32,465 nt of DNA, taken from positions 1-32,465 of the forward strand of contig JAIMBF010000029.1 in assembly GCA_023511585.1 (NCBI GenBank), written 5' to 3'. Shown here in pieces: positions 19,606 to 27,684 of this stretch; position 1 is the stretch's first letter, and each line of letters begins with the position of its first letter. The DNA comes from Terriglobia bacterium. GTDB taxonomy: Bacteria; Pseudomonadota; Alphaproteobacteria; Acetobacterales; Acetobacteraceae. The notes beneath the pieces were generated by a model that was given only the letters and a program-made list of their open reading frames with translations, was not told where the DNA came from and ran no database searches. Position numbers and translations under genes: made by a program.

Positions 19606-20225
19606 AACGCCATGCCAAACCGTTCACGGATGATGGCACGCACGTCTTGCGCAACCGCTTCGCGCGTTGCTTCCGCCGAAAGCAGCACACAACGTGCAGG
19701 CTCCAAAGCGGCGATTTCACGAAAACCCTCGCGCACGCGCAAGAAAAACGCATCACTTAGTTGCTCGTAATGATCCCGATTTTGATGCCGTTCGTTGATT
19801 CGGGAAAACCCGGTTTCAATCGTCACGTCCAAAATAAGCGTCAGATCCGGATCAAGGCCGACCAACTTCTTCAGCGTTTGGATATCGGCGCGTGAAAGGC
19901 CTTTGCCGTAACCTTGATAGGCCATGGTGGAGTCATAATACCGATCGCACACCACCCACGTTCCGGCCGCTAGGGCAGGGGAAATCGTGCGGGCGATATG
20001 CTCGGCACGCGCGGCAAAATGCAGCAGGGTTTCGGCAAGCGGTGTCCAATCTTGCTCGGGATGGAGCAGAATTTCCCGCAGCTTCTCGGCATTCGGCGCG
20101 CCGCCCGGCTCGCGCGTCAGCAAGACAGTGACGCCTGAGGCCCGCAACGCCTCGGCGAGCACCTTCGCCTGCGTGCTTTTACCGGCGCCTTCGATGCCTT
20201 CAAACGTAATGAAACGCCCGCGCAC
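19602..20225 (-). CDS. tmk: thymidylate kinase
   Basis: The 207-residue kinase phosphorylates dTMP to dTDP. It starts at GTG, four bases after the dacC stop; the product begins RGRFITFEGIEGAGKSTQ with P-loop at about 10-18, followed by the REPGG substrate motif (38-42), DRY at 94-96 in VVCDRYYDST and a lid-like GFSRINERHQNRDHYEQ. The length is typical. It is coupled to holB by an ATGA overlap. The GTG start is forced by spacing from dacC and by family alignment. Confidence 0.95.
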   Translation of the reverse strand: MRGRFITFEGIEGAGKSTQAKVLAEALRASGVTVLLTREPGGAPNAEKLREILLHPEQDWTPLAETLLHFAARAEHIARTISPALAAGTWVVCDRYYDSTMAYQGYGKGLSRADIQTLKKLVGLDPDLTLILDVTIETGFSRINERHQNRDHYEQLSDAFFLRVREGFREIAALEPARCVLLSAEATREAVAQDVRAIIRERFGMAL

Positions 20226-20229
20226 GCCG

Positions 20230-21465
20230 TTAACTGCCGGTGATGTAATGGGTGAGCACGGCCCAGGCGCGGCCGGTCACGCCGAGCCTCGGCACGTCGG
20301 CGCCAGCAAACAACGGCGCCTCTAACGCCGGAACGCCGTCGCCGCTAACCACGAGCTTGCCGAGTTGCGTGCCCTTGGCCACCGGCGCCGACACCGGGGC
20401 GTTGAATGCCACCGTCACTTTGGCCTTGCGTTGCCATTGCCGTGGCATCGTAACAACCAAATCACGCCCGCCCACAAGCGGCACGGAACGTTCGGTGCCC
20501 AGCCAAACCGGCACGCGGTCGATGACGTCTGCAGCGGTAAAGAGCGTGACATCCTCGAATTCTTGAAAAGCCCATTCCAGTAGCCGCTCCGATTCCTGCG
20601 CCCGCTCGCGCATAGTGGCAAGGCCGTTTAACACAAGGATAATACGCCGGCCGGCACGGTCGGCGCTGGCGACAAGCCCATAGCCCCCCGCCTCCGTGTG
20701 CCCGGTTTTCAATCCGTCGGCAAGCCCTTTTTGCACGAGCGGATTGCGGTTGTATTGTTCGATATTGTTGAAGCGGAAATCGCGCTCGGAATCGTAATGG
20801 TAATACTCGGGAAAATTCCGGATCAGCGCCATGCCGAGCAATGCGATATCGCGGGCGGACATATAATGATTGGCATCCGGCAGGCCCGTGGAATTGCGGA
20901 AATTGGTATGAGCGAGCCCAAGCTCGTGGGCTTTTTGATTCATCATTTCAACGAAATTTTCTTCCGAACCGGCAATGCCTTCCGCGAGCACGACGCAAGC
21001 ATCATTGCCGGAATCGACAACCACACCGCGGATAAGATCTTCCACTTTCACGCGCCCCGGGTAGGGCACAAACATTTTCGAGCCGCCGGTGCGCCATGCG
21101 CGCTCGCTGACCGGCAATTCCTGATCAAGCTGCAAACGCCCGGCCTTGAGCGCGGTATAAACAAGATAGATCGTCATCAGCTTGGTCATGGACGAGGGCG
21201 CCATGGGCACATCGGCGTCTTTATCTAGAAGCGTTGCGCCGCTGTTATAATCTATGATCACCGCCCATTTCGCAAGAATATCTAACGGGCCGAGCGGGGT
21301 GTTCGCAGGGCTTGCCTTCGGGGCCGCATTCTCCGCCGCAGGCGGGGGCGCCGCAGGCGAGGGCGCCGCTTTGCGCACCCGCCGCTCGGCCGCATGGCTG
21401 CCTGCAACGAACATCACCGGCAAAATCGTCAGCGCACCGAGAAATGCCGTTCGCCGCTTCAGCAT
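20230..21465 (-). CDS. dacC: D-alanyl-D-alanine carboxypeptidase (S11 family)
   Basis: The 411-residue penicillin-binding protein trims the terminal D-Ala from peptidoglycan pentapeptides in the periplasm. It has an N-terminal signal peptide (LKRRTAFLGALTILPVMFVAG), a Pro/Ala-rich linker to about residue 58, then the catalytic domain with SxxK at Ser92-Lys95, SGN at 152-154 and KTG at 253-255, followed by a C-terminal beta-rich domain. The short C-terminus has no obvious amphipathic anchor helix by eye. It follows rlpA by six bases and precedes tmk by four, so wall enzymes and nucleotide/replication genes share a message. Confidence 0.94.
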   Translation of the reverse strand: MLKRRTAFLGALTILPVMFVAGSHAAERRVRKAAPSPAAPPPAAENAAPKASPANTPLGPLDILAKWAVIIDYNSGATLLDKDADVPMAPSSMTKLMTIYLVYTALKAGRLQLDQELPVSERAWRTGGSKMFVPYPGRVKVEDLIRGVVVDSGNDACVVLAEGIAGSEENFVEMMNQKAHELGLAHTNFRNSTGLPDANHYMSARDIALLGMALIRNFPEYYHYDSERDFRFNNIEQYNRNPLVQKGLADGLKTGHTEAGGYGLVASADRAGRRIILVLNGLATMRERAQESERLLEWAFQEFEDVTLFTAADVIDRVPVWLGTERSVPLVGGRDLVVTMPRQWQRKAKVTVAFNAPVSAPVAKGTQLGKLVVSGDGVPALEAPLFAGADVPRLGVTGRAWAVLTHYITGS

Positions 21466-21471
21466 ACGTGT

Positions 21472-22464
21472 CTACTCCTGTTCCACAACAATGCGGGCAT
21501 CCACCGCGCCCGCTTTAATCACACGTTCCAGCAACGCATCCGCTTCGGGAATGGAGCCGATGGGGCCGATCATCACCTGATCGGTTTCTTCGCCGTTTCG
21601 CAAAGAGCGCACCACACGGGCACCGAAATCGGCAAGAGCGTTCTGTTGCGCCGTTGCTGCCGAAGCCGTGTGGAATGTATTGACGAGAATCCACAGAGAC
21701 CCGGGCACCGCGGTGCCTTGGGTTACGGTTTCGGGCAGCCGGAGCGGCACCTTCGGCAGCTTTCGCTCCGGCATCGGCGTCGCGGGATTGGCCTTCGCCG
21801 CGGCGTTCGGCGAAGAAGACATGCCGGCTCCCACACCGGGCGGCGGCGCCAGCGTTGCCTCCGCTACCTGCTCGCGCGGGGCAGTGGCAATTGCCGGGGC
21901 CGAGGCGTTGCCCTGGAGTTCCATCGCCAAGGCTTCCGAGAGCTCTTGGTCCAACTGCAACCGTACCCGCGCGCGGCCGGTGGCATCGAATCCCAGCAAT
22001 GCTGCAACCCGCGGCGTCACCTCCACGAATCGCGACACCTGCGCCGGGCCGCGATCATTGATGCGCACCATCACGCTCCGCCCGTTTTCCAAATTGGTGA
22101 GCTTGCCGATCGCGGGCAACTGCAAGGTCTGGTGCGCAATGGCCATGGCGTTCGGGTCATAGACTTCGCCGTCGGCCGTCAGGGGCGGATGGTTGCGGGC
22201 GGCGATCACGGCAATGCCGGTAGAATCGTAATGGAACTCTGCGTGCGGGTAAAACCAATGTCCCCCGGCCTCATACGGCTCCCCCACAACGTAGTGCAGT
22301 TGGGGCACGGGCGGCTTCTTCGGGCGCTCCAGATGCAAAAGCCACTCGACAAAGCTGACAATGGATTCCCACGCGTTCTCAGCCGCTTGCTCGGCACGGG
22401 CGCAACCCGTAAACGCCAGCAACAAAACGAAAGCGAGCGGAAGCGAGCGCCTCATGTGTTTCAT
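21472..22464 (-). CDS. rlpA: RlpA-family septal/lytic transglycosylase lipoprotein with SPOR domain
   Basis: The 330-residue protein has a lipoprotein signal ending in the lipobox LAFTGC, a double-psi beta-barrel RlpA domain (about 75-165) and a C-terminal SPOR domain (about 255-328, LWILVNTFHTASAA to DARIVVEQE) that targets denuded septal glycan. The Glu of LTADGEVYDP and the Asp of INDRGP correspond to residues needed for lytic activity in Pseudomonas RlpA. The usual ASWYG start of the domain is replaced by GIAVIAARNHPP, a divergent version. A Pro/Ala-rich linker joins the domains. ATG 22464 or 22455 are both possible. It lies 27 bases after mltB. Confidence 0.9.
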   Translation of the reverse strand: MKHMRRSLPLAFVLLLAFTGCARAEQAAENAWESIVSFVEWLLHLERPKKPPVPQLHYVVGEPYEAGGHWFYPHAEFHYDSTGIAVIAARNHPPLTADGEVYDPNAMAIAHQTLQLPAIGKLTNLENGRSVMVRINDRGPAQVSRFVEVTPRVAALLGFDATGRARVRLQLDQELSEALAMELQGNASAPAIATAPREQVAEATLAPPPGVGAGMSSSPNAAAKANPATPMPERKLPKVPLRLPETVTQGTAVPGSLWILVNTFHTASAATAQQNALADFGARVVRSLRNGEETDQVMIGPIGSIPEADALLERVIKAGAVDARIVVEQE

Positions 22465-22491
22465 TTTTTCATAGACTTCATTGCATCGACT

Positions 22492-23496
22492 TCAAGCCGC
22501 CACGCGATCAGCCAGCAACCCGACCGCCAGAGCATAAAAATCGGAAGGATTATAAGCCCTAATCGCGTTAAAGTTCGGCCCAACCAGGAATGCCTGGCCC
22601 GCGGCGCCCTCGGGCAAGAGCAGCCGGAGGGGTGCGGAAAGCGCCGGCACAGGCTCGCCCGCCGGCGTCGTAAAGCCGATCTGCCGCCATTCCGAGCCCT
22701 CCATGCTGCGCCCGAGCAGGGTTTCGGCGTTGTCATCAGCGGGCGGGCGAACCTCGAGCCCCCAAGGTTGGCCGGGCTGCCAACCCGATTGCGCCAGATA
22801 ATTGGCGATCGAGGCCAAAACATCGGCGGTATCGTTCCAAATATCGCGACGCCCTTTGCCGGTGAAATCCACCGCATAGCGCTGATAGACGGAAGGCATA
22901 AACTGCGGCTGGCCCATTGCGCCGGCCCAGCTTCCAAGCATCTCATTCAGCGGGACATCGCCGTGATCGACGATCTGAAGAGCCGCGATCAGCTCGCGCC
23001 GAAACATCGCCGCGCGGCGCCCTTCAAAGGCAAGCGTGGCCAGCGCTTCGACGACCGAAAAGCCGCCGGAATCGGCTCCGTAATCCGATTCAAGCCCCCA
23101 AATGGCGAGAATGACGCCCGGATCAACCCCGTAGCGGGCCTGCACCGCCTCCAACACTTCCCGGTAACGGCGGAACATCGCCTGCCCGCGGGCAATCCGC
23201 GCGGGGCTCACGCGGGTTCGGCGATAGCGCTGCCAGGTAATAGTGAATTCCGGCTGGCTGCGGTCAAGCTCCACCACCCGCGGGTTCGGCTGCAAGCCGG
23301 AAAGCGCCCGATTTAAGGTGGCAGGCGAGACCCCCGAAAGCCGCGCTTCTGCCCAAATGCCGGCGAGAAAGCCGGAGAAGCCGGGGTTCGTGCCGGTCGC
23401 GGCGCTGATCTCGGCGGCTCTTCCCCACCGGGCGGCCAGCGCGAGCCCTGCGGAAAAAATCGGCAACGCGGAGAGAAGACTGCGACGGAAAAGCAT
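22492..23496 (-). CDS. mltB: lytic murein transglycosylase B family
   Basis: The 334-residue protein cleaves the MurNAc-GlcNAc bond with formation of 1,6-anhydro-MurNAc. Catalytic Glu136 lies in AIWGLESDYG, followed by EALATLAFEGRR, the substrate-groove GSWAGAMGQPQFMPSVY and AVDFTGKGRRDIWNDTADVLASIANYL (shown in part). The N-terminus MLFRRSLLSALPIF followed by a hydrophobic stretch is an export signal with a twin-arginine look; no lipobox cysteine is seen, so it is likely soluble periplasmic. The peptidoglycan-binding domain found in some relatives is absent. It is the first gene of the eight-gene minus-strand run and diverges from the MmgE/PrpD gene. Confidence 0.93.
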   Translation of the reverse strand: MLFRRSLLSALPIFSAGLALAARWGRAAEISAATGTNPGFSGFLAGIWAEARLSGVSPATLNRALSGLQPNPRVVELDRSQPEFTITWQRYRRTRVSPARIARGQAMFRRYREVLEAVQARYGVDPGVILAIWGLESDYGADSGGFSVVEALATLAFEGRRAAMFRRELIAALQIVDHGDVPLNEMLGSWAGAMGQPQFMPSVYQRYAVDFTGKGRRDIWNDTADVLASIANYLAQSGWQPGQPWGLEVRPPADDNAETLLGRSMEGSEWRQIGFTTPAGEPVPALSAPLRLLLPEGAAGQAFLVGPNFNAIRAYNPSDFYALAVGLLADRVAA

Positions 23497-23623
23497 GCCT
23501 CTTGGTCTGCCATAGGCTCATGTCAACCACAACGTCCGGCGTTGGGCGATAGGCTTTTATTACGCGAAGAGCTGCGCCAAAATAAAAAACAATGTAATGC
23601 CCACAAACGGGGGAGACGTCGTC

Positions 23624-25021
23624 ATGGGTATCACCGCCGAACTTGCAACTTTCTCGGCAAAAGTGAGTTTCCAAAGCCTTCCCGTTCCCGTGCTGCACCG
23701 CGCGCCGCAGCTTTTGCTCGATTTGGTCGGCAATATCGTGCGTGCGCGCCATGATGCCGAAAGCACCCCGGCATTGCTGGCGGCGGTGCGGGCGCTCGGC
23801 CTGAATGCCGGCACGTGCGGCGTGTTTGGAGACGCGGCGCGCTACACCCCCGCCGGGGCGGCTCTTCTCAACGGGGCGCTTGCGCATTCGTTGGATTTCG
23901 ACGACACGCACGCCGCGGCTTCCCTCCATCCCGGCGCGCCGGTGATTCCCGCCGCCTTGGCGGCTGCCGAAAGCACCGGGGCAAGCGGGGCGGATCTGCT
24001 TGCGGGCATCGTGGCCGGCTACGAGGTGGTCTGCCGCGTCGCGCTCGCTCTTCCTGCCAAAGCCCATTATGATCGCGGCTTTCATCCGACTGCCACATGC
24101 GGTGCTTTCGGCGCTGCCGCGGCCGCGGGGCGGGTGCTGCAACTTTCCCCGGAAGGCATGCAATCGGCCTTCGGCATTGCGCTCAGCCAAAGCGCCGGAA
24201 GTCTGCAATTCCTCGCCAACGGCGCCTGGACGAAGCGCTTCCAGGTGGGCTGGGCGGCCATGGCCGGGCTCTCCGCGGCTATGCTGGCGCATGCGGGGTT
24301 CAAAGGAGCGGCCGAGGCGCTGGAAGGGCGGCATGGCTTTTTGCGTGCCTACGCCCCGGCACCGGAACCCGATTTGGCCGTTGCGGACTTGGGCAATCGC
24401 TTCGAACTCATGGCGACCGCGGTCAAGCCCTATCCTTCCTGCCGTTACGGACATGCGGGGATTGATGCCGCTCTTGCTCTGCGTGCCAAGCACGGCTTGA
24501 TGCCGGAGGAGATCGAACAGGTAACGCTTGGGCTTCCGCAGGCCGGTCTGTTGCTCATCGGCGAGCCGCTTGAGCAGAAAATTGCCCCGGAAAATGTGGT
24601 GGACGGCCAGTTCAGCGGGCCGTTCGTCATCGCCGCGGCATTGGTAACCGGGGAGATGAACTGGAACAGTTACCGGCTCCTGCACGACCCGACGGTGCGT
24701 TCGCTGATGGCCAAAACGCGATGCGTGCATGATCCTGAGGTAGAGGCCCTCTTCCCCACCCATATGGCGGGAAAACTCACCGTGCGTGCGCGCGGCAGGG
24801 AATTTTCCGAGCTCGTGCGGGTTGCGAAAGGAGAGCCGGAGAATTTCCTGACCGAAGAAGAGCTGCGCGGCAAGTTCCAGAGCCTGACGGAGGCCGTTCT
24901 CGGGCCCGAACGCACGGCGCGACTGGCCGATGCCGTGCTCGCGGTGCACAGCCTGCCGCGTGTCAGCTTATTGTTCGGCTTGGCTTCTCCGCTCGCTCCG
25001 GCGCAACTCGCCGGCGAGTAA
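23624..25021 (+). CDS. MmgE/PrpD-family protein
   Basis: The protein is 465 residues from ATG 23624, chosen because GGGGGAG lies eight bases upstream; an ATG at 23597 would add nine residues. It shows the MmgE/PrpD all-helical then alpha/beta fold marks AALLNGALAHSLDFDDTHAAASLHPGAPVIPA (shown in part), GFHPTATCGAFGAAAAA, KRFQVGWAAMAGL and VKPYPSCRYGHAGIDAA. The family includes 2-methylcitrate dehydratase PrpD, cis-aconitate decarboxylase and several carboxylic-acid epimerases. No prpB or prpC is beside it, so methylcitrate use is not supported; it looks like one of the many stand-alone homologues. It is divergent from mltB. Confidence 0.9.
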   Translation: MGITAELATFSAKVSFQSLPVPVLHRAPQLLLDLVGNIVRARHDAESTPALLAAVRALGLNAGTCGVFGDAARYTPAGAALLNGALAHSLDFDDTHAAASLHPGAPVIPAALAAAESTGASGADLLAGIVAGYEVVCRVALALPAKAHYDRGFHPTATCGAFGAAAAAGRVLQLSPEGMQSAFGIALSQSAGSLQFLANGAWTKRFQVGWAAMAGLSAAMLAHAGFKGAAEALEGRHGFLRAYAPAPEPDLAVADLGNRFELMATAVKPYPSCRYGHAGIDAALALRAKHGLMPEEIEQVTLGLPQAGLLLIGEPLEQKIAPENVVDGQFSGPFVIAAALVTGEMNWNSYRLLHDPTVRSLMAKTRCVHDPEVEALFPTHMAGKLTVRARGREFSELVRVAKGEPENFLTEEELRGKFQSLTEAVLGPERTARLADAVLAVHSLPRVSLLFGLASPLAPAQLAGE

Positions 25022-25113
25022 GTCAGCGCTGCCCGATTTCTCGCTCCAATTATCGCTTTCTCTTGCGCGGTGGGTCCGAAACGGCGTGCCGAGCAGAACA
25101 CACTATGGAATTT

Positions 25114-25133
25114 CGTATAATTATTTTTATACG
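25114..25133. promoter_or_regulatory. perfect AT-rich inverted repeat, candidate operator or weak terminator
   Basis: CGTATAA (25114-25120) and TTATACG (25127-25133) are perfect inverted arms around a six-base TTATTT centre. It sits 20 bases before the candidate -35 box of the small gene at 25236 and 92 bases past the MmgE/PrpD stop. The AT-rich stem makes a poor terminator, so binding by a dimeric regulator is the better guess. Confidence 0.4.
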
Positions 25134-25153
25134 ATTAAAATTAGCCTATATGG

Positions 25154-25182
25154 TTGAATACCGATTTTTCCTAGCATAAATT
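25154..25182 (+). promoter_or_regulatory. candidate promoter for the 68-residue protein gene
   Basis: TTGAAT (25154-25159) and TAAATT (25177-25182) are spaced by 17 bases; each matches the sigma-70 consensus at four of six positions. A start near 25190 would place the GAGGAGC hairpin at the very 5' end of the message. Confidence 0.35.
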
Positions 25183-25186
25183 GCAG

Positions 25187-25215
25187 AGGCAGAGGAGCTT
25201 TGGCTCCTCGCGCCT
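25187..25215 (+). repeat. leader hairpin upstream of small gene
   Basis: GAGGAGC (25192-25198) pairs perfectly with GCTCCTC (25203-25209) around a TTTG loop, and AGGC (25187) with GCCT (25215) can extend it across small bulges. It lies 21 bases before the start codon of the 68-residue gene, with no T-run, so it is more likely a 5'-leader structure than a terminator. Confidence 0.5.
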
Positions 25216-25235
25216 CACATCAGGGATACCTGCAG

Positions 25236-25442
25236 ATGAAGCAGTCATGGGTGATCGAACTCGGCGGAAAATTTGCCGGCGCCGCCGTCACAGATAATGA
25301 CAAATTCCGGTTTGTTGCCGTGGATCCGCGCTTGGACCATCTGGATGGCAGCGTTTGGCCCACGTTGGAAGAACTGCGCCGCGCGCTTCGCGCCTCATGC
25401 GTGGGCGCGGATTCCCTGCCCAAGAAACCCGTCTGTTCCTAA
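25236..25442 (+). CDS. small conserved-looking protein, 68 residues, unknown function
   Basis: ATG 25236 has AGGGA nine bases upstream. The product starts MKQSWVIELGGKFAGAAV, continues with FRFVAVDPRLDHLDGSVWP and TLEELRRAL, and ends in a Cys-containing tail (PKKPVCS). The pattern of a short beta strand pair followed by a helix looks like a real small soluble domain, and I have an impression of similar short proteins in other alphaproteobacteria but cannot name a family. It has its own candidate promoter, operator-like palindrome and structured leader. Its stop overlaps the stop of the convergent HupE-like gene by four bases, so the two messages are antisense at their ends. Confidence 0.65.
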   Translation: MKQSWVIELGGKFAGAAVTDNDKFRFVAVDPRLDHLDGSVWPTLEELRRALRASCVGADSLPKKPVCS

Positions 25443-26617
25443 AAGTTCGGGATCACGCCCTCAAGCACCGTGCGCGCCAAGAACCAATAGGTACCGAATA
25501 AGGCAATCACCGCCGAACTGGGATAAACAACCTGAACCGGGCGTGCCGATCCCGCATAAACCACTTCTGCCGCCGCCAATTGGGGGACCGGCCGGCGCAG
25601 GGAAAACAAATGGTCCAGTGCCAACAGCACCGGAAGCACGATCGCGACGATGCCGATCTGGCCGATTTCAACCCCGACGTTAAACGAGGCAAGCGCCGGC
25701 ACAAGCGCACCCCTAGGCAGGCCAAATTCCTGTAAAGCGCTGGCAAAACCGAAACCATGGATCAGGCCGAAGACGAATGCATTGCGCCAGCGCGTTTGGA
25801 CCTTTCGCGAGATGAAGTTTTCCACCGCCACATAGACGATCGAGGCAGCAATCGCAGGCTCGGTAATGCTGCTTGGGATGCGCACGATCTCCAGCGCCGC
25901 GAGCGAGAGCGTAATTGAATGCGCGATGGTGAACGCAGTGACAATTTTCACCACCGGCCAGATCCGATCTGCCCACATAATAATGGCAAGCAAGAAACAA
26001 ATATGGTCGTAGCCCAGAAAAATGTGTTCGATCCCGGCCGTCAGATACCGCCCGATCACCTCGAGGAGCGTTGCCTTGGGGGCATGGGTAATGGCGATTT
26101 CCGTGCGCTCGGAATCCAACAAATCCTGCGCGGGGTTCTTTTCGCCGCCGATCAGCACCACTTGCCGCGCGCTGGGCGAGACCGCGGTGAGAATTGTGGA
26201 GCGATAGTGCAGCTCCTGGTTCGCGCCGTTGCACGTCCAGCGCGTGCGGACCACCACCCCGTCCTGATCCGGAGAGGTCGTGCTTGGCCCCGCCTGGCAG
26301 AGGCTGCCATCCTGGTTCAGGATCACCGCATGCGTCGTGACATAAGCCGCAATCTGCGAAGCAGCCGCAGCGAGGGCATTGGGTTGCACCAGCCCGGTTT
26401 GCGCATCGAACACATGGGTACCTGCGGCGCGGTCGACATCGCTGCCCTTCATCGTCACCGTTACATCCACGCTACCATCCGCGTGGGGCGTAATAAAAGC
26501 GTTGGAGAGATTCATTTGATGCGCCTGCAGCGGGCGGCACCAAAGCGCGGCGATCGCCGCTCCGATCAGCAGGGGCGCTGTCCACTTTGCGGCGAAAGAG
26601 GCGAGACGAGAGAACAT
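25439..26617 (-). CDS. HupE/UreJ-family membrane protein with extracytoplasmic domain
   Basis: The 392-residue protein begins with a signal-like helix ending near LQAHQ, has an extracytoplasmic domain to about residue 185, then a multi-helix membrane domain. The membrane domain contains GIEHIFLGYDHICFLLAI (His198, Asp204, His205), FTIAHSITLSLA (His233) and GLIHGFGFA (His287), the His/Asp pattern of HupE/UreJ proteins, some of which carry nickel or cobalt. The transported ion, if any, cannot be read here. ATG 26617 has GGAGG seven bases upstream inside the previous gene, which it overlaps by 52 bases, so it belongs to the ABC/GldG/DUF4340 operon. Confidence 0.88.
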   Translation of the reverse strand: MFSRLASFAAKWTAPLLIGAAIAALWCRPLQAHQMNLSNAFITPHADGSVDVTVTMKGSDVDRAAGTHVFDAQTGLVQPNALAAAASQIAAYVTTHAVILNQDGSLCQAGPSTTSPDQDGVVVRTRWTCNGANQELHYRSTILTAVSPSARQVVLIGGEKNPAQDLLDSERTEIAITHAPKATLLEVIGRYLTAGIEHIFLGYDHICFLLAIIMWADRIWPVVKIVTAFTIAHSITLSLAALEIVRIPSSITEPAIAASIVYVAVENFISRKVQTRWRNAFVFGLIHGFGFASALQEFGLPRGALVPALASFNVGVEIGQIGIVAIVLPVLLALDHLFSLRRPVPQLAAAEVVYAGSARPVQVVYPSSAVIALFGTYWFLARTVLEGVIPNF

Positions 26618-27684
26618 TTCGAAACCTCCGCAATTCGGAGAAGGTTGGCGAGGGGGGTGGCTTCTGCGGGGGCAACGGTTGCCACCGCATCTTGTTCCGC
26701 GACCCGCACATAGCGGTGCGCGTGATCTTCCGTGAATGCGCCGAATTCGACGCGTGCGACGGGGCGAGAAGAATCCGGCGTATAAAGCAAGAGAATGAGC
26801 GGCGGGTGCTCAAGCCCATATTGCGATAAACTGTCTTTATCCGGATGAAGCGCAATGATCCGCTCGATATTGGCCTGCTCCAGCGCTTTTAATTCTGCGT
26901 CGATCGCCGGCGCAAACTTGGGATCCGCCTTATGCACGTATCCGCCCATGGCATGGGTGTGCTGGCCTGTGTGGTGAAACCATACCCCGTCGGGATCGCG
27001 TTCGAAGCGAACAAGGTTTCCTCCGGAGACGATTTCGGTGGCGCCGATCGATTCCAGCGATACCGGAAGCAAAAACAAAGCCGCCGGGAGTGCGGCATGC
27101 GCCGCCGCAGTTTCGCTCGGCCACGCACGCTTGAGCATATCCAACGCAAGTTGCCATTCGGTTCCGACATAACGCGAAAGCAGATAAATCTGCGGCTGCC
27201 CTGTAAGGCGAGCAAACTGCGTGGTTTGCGTCGGCGTATTTTCACCGAATATCACTTCCGTCGGCGCCCCGGTGCTTTGGAAGAGCTCAAGCCGCAACCG
27301 GGGCGAGGCAAGGCCGAATTCGGCAAGTTTTTCGCGGCTGTATTCGGGTTCATCCAGCACGCGAAGCGGCGAGGACACGTTGAGAAGACGCAGCCCCAAA
27401 TCGATATGCCCGGCAATCGCCGCGCCGAGGTCCGCGCCGTTGCTGCGCCAAAGATGCGCGCCGCGGCGCTCGAACACGGTTTTGTCGCCACCGGCTTCAA
27501 GCGTAATGCGTTCGATATTCTTTGCCGGGATGTTCAGAATGCCGACCAGCGGTGTGCCCTCGCGGGACATATCTTCCGGCCAGCGCCCGGTGAAGGAGAT
27601 TGCGGCGATCAACGCAATCATCGCAAGGCCGGCGGCAAAGCCGGTGTAGATCGCGCGCGTCCGACGCTTCAGCGGCGCCGCCAC
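26566..27684 (-). CDS. DUF4340-domain protein
   Basis: The 372-residue protein starts at GTG (GGGAGG about ten bases upstream), overlapping the GldG-like gene by 16 bases. It has one N-terminal membrane helix (about 12-32) and two repeats of the DUF4340 pattern, seen as ITLEAGGDKTVFERRGAHLWR and later EIVSGGNLVRFERDPDGVWF (both shown in part), with YSREKLAEFGLASPRLRLEL typical of the family. The domain is regularly encoded after GldG-like genes and is predicted to be periplasmic; its function is unknown. A cluster of histidines, H237, H238, H242, H244 and H251 in WFHHTGQHTHAMGGYVH, could bind a metal. Confidence 0.88.
   Translation of the reverse strand: MAAPLKRRTRAIYTGFAAGLAMIALIAAISFTGRWPEDMSREGTPLVGILNIPAKNIERITLEAGGDKTVFERRGAHLWRSNGADLGAAIAGHIDLGLRLLNVSSPLRVLDEPEYSREKLAEFGLASPRLRLELFQSTGAPTEVIFGENTPTQTTQFARLTGQPQIYLLSRYVGTEWQLALDMLKRAWPSETAAAHAALPAALFLLPVSLESIGATEIVSGGNLVRFERDPDGVWFHHTGQHTHAMGGYVHKADPKFAPAIDAELKALEQANIERIIALHPDKDSLSQYGLEHPPLILLLYTPDSSRPVARVEFGAFTEDHAHRYVRVAEQDAVATVAPAEATPLANLLRIAEVSKCSLVSPLSPQSGQRPC

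Noticed and set aside
21394-23316. 640-codon plus-strand open frame opposite rlpA and mltB
   Set aside because: Antisense shadow of two well-supported genes; composition is Arg/His/Gln-rich with no domain resemblance.
23264-24949. 561-codon minus-strand open frame opposite the MmgE/PrpD gene
   Set aside because: It runs antisense through one recognisable gene and into mltB in another frame; no family resemblance.
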